Shown here: in pieces, positions 60,648 through 64,000 of the stretch
How positions within the stretch are numbered: the first letter of the stretch is position 1
Layout of the letters: every line of letters starts with the position of its first letter
Assembly: GCA_024362935.1 (NCBI GenBank)
Contig: JANCRA010000003.1
Coordinates: 37,323,291 to 37,387,290, forward strand
Source: Setophaga petechia
Lineage: Eukaryota; Chordata; Aves; Passeriformes; Parulidae
Length of the DNA stretch: 64,000 bases
Direction: 5' to 3'
The notes under the pieces: generated by a model
Told to the model about the DNA's origin: nothing
The model's database searches: none
The model's input: the letters and a program-made list of their open reading frames with translations, nothing else
Position numbers and translations under genes: made by a program

Positions 60648-63600
60648 CTCTTCAGAGCAAGTCTTAAAGGCACAGAACATAATATCCAGCATAAACTGGA
60701 CACATGAATGGGGATACAAGCATCATAACGTCACCCTAGGACAGGTCTTTATATAACCTTGTGAACCTGAAAGTTGTAAATGTGAGTTAGGATCCTGTGA
60801 ATGTACCTCAGTCCAACGTGCCTGCATTTTAACTGAACATCCCTTTCAGGAAGGAAAGTTCGATGTGATCATATGGGAAGCACTGCACATATGCTTAACA
60901 AGGAAAGTTTAGAGCTGGTGTCTGGTAGTTCCTAGGAAAATGTTCCCAAGCCAGATTTACAGAGAAAGTCCTCATGACTAACTTTTACAAGCTTATGTAG
61001 GAAGACCAGGGAAATTTTCAGGAGGAAGAATAAAATAGATGTCATTTCAAATATAGAAAAACTTTTGTTTTGTTTGAATCTGCCTTTTAGCAGTTTATCC
61101 TGAATGAAAACAAACTGCATTGTTATTTTCTCACTGGTATTAATTGAGACTTACTGTAGGAATATCAATAACCTCTGTTAGGAGGATCAGTCTGGTTTAT
61201 GACTTGACAAACATTCTGCTGTGTTATCAAAAGAAGATAACACTAATCTAAATTCTGATACTGGCCTCCCTTAACAATAACTCAGACACTGCACACCACA
61301 ATTTTCTCAAATCTTCTACTTCTATGGTTTCATTTAGACATAAGGATACCAGCTGTCTTAGAGGGGTCCTTGTCTGTGTTTTGTTTCTTTTGAGACTTTT
61401 TATCAAATGGTTAGTAGCCTGAACAGGTAACTGTAAGGTGACTAAAACAGTTTGTGTCTGTTAACACTGCTCTAATTAGAAATTAAAGTTTTTCCTCTCC
61501 TGTTATTTGGTCTAACATCAAAACATCACACCAAATATTTTGTTTTTTTCATCAGACCTTGTGAACTCCTTGAATGACTGAAGAAAATAAAACATGTAAT
61601 TATCAGATATTTTAATGCAATGTAACTCCAAATGGAAAGCCTGCAGAGCCCTACTCTGTGCAACATCCAGTCTGTGTGCGTGTAAATAAGTAAATAAAAA
61701 TAAGTGGCAGATTTGTGGGGGGAAAGAGAAAGGCTACTGTCTTTTAAGATTAAAGCATATTGTCTAGAGATAAAATGTATTTATTTTCTGTGTTTTCAAT
61801 AATATGCCAAAAAAGCTTATCAGCTCACATTGTGCTGAGAAAGGATGATCTAAGCCATAGACCTTAGTTAAAGTCACATTTCACTGCAGATGATAATAAA
61901 ATAAGCAGTGAAGAATGGGATTTTCTGAGGACTCTGCCAAAAGGTTCCATACTATGTGTCCTCTATTCCTGTTTCTGGATATCAGTGTGAATATAGCCTA
62001 AAAGATAAATTTAGACGGGTGTGATGTTGTATTTCACTGTTCTGACAGAAAACCAACATCAGAACACCATTGGGCCTACTTAGATCAGGTGTTTGGTTCA
62101 ATGCCAACTAGAAAGCAGGTTTTGTATAATGCTTAAAACTCTACTTTTCACAATGGAGCTGGTCCTAGTGGGATCTTAGAGATAAGAGCTTGCATCCCGA
62201 TTTTAGAATGGAAGAGGAGCTGATAGCTGGCATGCTGCAATTAAATGTTAATTTCAATGTTCGGGACTAAACAAATGCTCATTGAAAAGCTGCATGGATT
62301 TGGAACAGAAGAGAAACAGGAAAAGAGGAAGGACAGGATTTTAGGAAAAAAGAATGTTCTTATCATCGGTATATTTTCTTTGGTATCCTTTATTAAAAAA
62401 CACATTCTGTTCTCCAACTGTGTTTTCTCTTTGTACTTTGCTGCTTTAGACTCTGCATCCTTAACTTTGCACTCTTCTAGAAGAGACTTCATGAATTATA
62501 ACTGATAAACCTTGGCTTTATACAACTATAACAACCTCAGAGAAATACTGGAGGTTTGGTGTTTGCAGCTTGGGGAGAAAGCATTTGTGTGTGTGTGGCC
62601 AACCAGAGAGTACAACAGATGATCAGTACAGTTTTTTTTAATGAATAAATGATATATTCCTAAGGCAGCTTCCATTTAGTAAGTGGAAAATATTAGATAA
62701 ATAAAAAAGAAAAGGTTTGGGCTTTTGAATAATTGCTTATTTATCATACAGCTTTATTAATTATTTTTACCTCGTTTAAATGGAAGACCAAAAATTTGCC
62801 AAATTCATGGCAACTTGTGATAAAACTCTGCCTCAGTATTTCAGATGTACTGTGTTCCAAATGTCCCATTAATATTGCTTGGGTTATAGATGGCTGCACA
62901 GAAATCTTTGTGCCTCCACAAGAGTACATCACCAGGAAAATAAACCTTCATGTGAATGCATCTGTATTACTCATTGGAGTAAATCTTAAAAAAAAAAAAA
63001 CAAAAAGAGAGAAATGTGGCTGAATGTTGTCAACATTCAGTATGTGACTTTAACCTAATTTTTACTTTCTATGAGTTTAAGAGTTGAGCCCAAGTTTAAT
63101 ATGAGAAATTCAGCTTTCACTGAGTGAAAATGATACAAAATAAAAAATCAATCTCTGTGATTTCCCAAGACATTTTTCAGGTTACAGGAAATTTCAAGAA
63201 GCTAAATATAGTCAGTCCTTTAAACATTCAGAAGCTCCTTTAATGGCTGAATTTCTAGAACTCTCATTTTTAAAGTTTTCACTGTAAAACAGATTATTTA
63301 CTTTTTCCTTTCTGTAGGGAAAATTAAAATTATTATATACAATATGGAAAAGTTTCATAATGTTTTTCTGAATAAGATCTTCACCTGTACTCACCTGCCT
63401 GTAAAATTACCCACCTGAGCTGGAGAGCATTCCTTTTTTTAGTGGTCTGAGAAAATCTGAGTAAGAGCATATTATTTCTTCTGTTGGATGGAAATGAAGA
63501 AGTACCCACCCATTTTGGGGAACAATGAGTGGACATCATGATTTTAACAACTGAACAACTGGAACCCTTGGATCCCAGTGTGAACAGTTCAGCTATTAAT

Positions 63601-64000
63601 TTTTACAGTAATGAGAACAGAGAAAGGAAGATTATTTGCGCAAGAAAAGCAGAATCACTTTGCTAAGTGAGTCCAAATTAGGGTAGGGCTTGATTCTGCA
63701 AACAGGAGGACTTTTATTGTGTATTTCAGTTAAATAATAAACATTCCTTCTTTCTGGTAAGGTTTTATGGATCAGTGCAGATTTTTTGGTCACATTATTT
63801 CTTCGGGAGCTCCAGGAGTTTTAGCACAGTTTCTATGGATTCTTTGGAGAATTGAGACAAGATCACAGTTACTGGAGGTGTAGTGTTAGACAGGAAGAAA
63901 CCAAGGGGGCTTTTTCTGACGCTGAAGTTATGCTGAGGGCTATTTTAGAGTTGAAAATGTGTCTTTAACCTGACCACACAGAAAAGGGAGTCTGTGCTCT
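60648..64000. other. AT-rich stretch, nothing recognised
   Basis: No frame above 96 codons and no recognised repeat apart from an A run at about 62989-63000. Confidence 0.55.

Overview
The window looks like AT-rich, gene-poor nuclear DNA from a bird. The evidence is three pieces of CR1 LINE (two of them 3' ends), endogenous retroviruses with an avian-type env, and a very low density of other repeats. A songbird is plausible but is inference only. I see no host protein-coding gene, tRNA, rRNA or CRISPR array. Most of the window reads as intergenic or intronic sequence.

The one clear multi-gene unit is an endogenous retrovirus (ERV) at 8686-15429, on the minus strand. It has two 542-bp LTRs that look identical by eye, TG...CA ends, a 5-bp target duplication (AAAGA on both sides), a primer-binding site and a polypurine tract. 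Reading 5' to 3' on the minus strand: 5' LTR (14888-15429), PBS (14869-14886), leader, a 594-codon gag-like frame (12926-14710), a broken reverse transcriptase palm with the YMDD motif (12608-12925), a second pol frame with RT connection, RNase H and integrase (11011-12759), an intact 450-codon env (9442-10794), PPT and 3' LTR (8686-9227). Recognisable capsid, nucleocapsid, protease and the N-terminal half of RT are missing. Pol is class II (betaretrovirus-like). The TM part of Env is alpharetrovirus-like, with CX6CC and a cysteine-flanked internal fusion peptide. The copy cannot replicate by itself. A diverged tandem duplication at the RT break suggests the defect is older than this insertion, so the element was probably copied by proteins supplied in trans.

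A second member of the same family survives as a solo LTR (36042-36582), same orientation, 5-bp TSD TCTGA, roughly 94-95% similar. An unrelated solo LTR lies at 58328-58815 with 5-bp TSD CCTTA. A CR1 3' end (59829-60004) sits beside another LTR-like block (about 60159-60647).

The rest (1-8680, 15435-36036, 36588-58322, 60650-64000) is mostly unannotatable AT-rich sequence. It holds homopolymer tracts, short tandem duplications, perfect hairpins, several GC-richer blocks of unknown origin, and AT-rich TAAT-dense stretches that resemble conserved non-coding elements. The longest frame outside the proviruses is a 210-codon ORF at 55756-56388 of unknown status.
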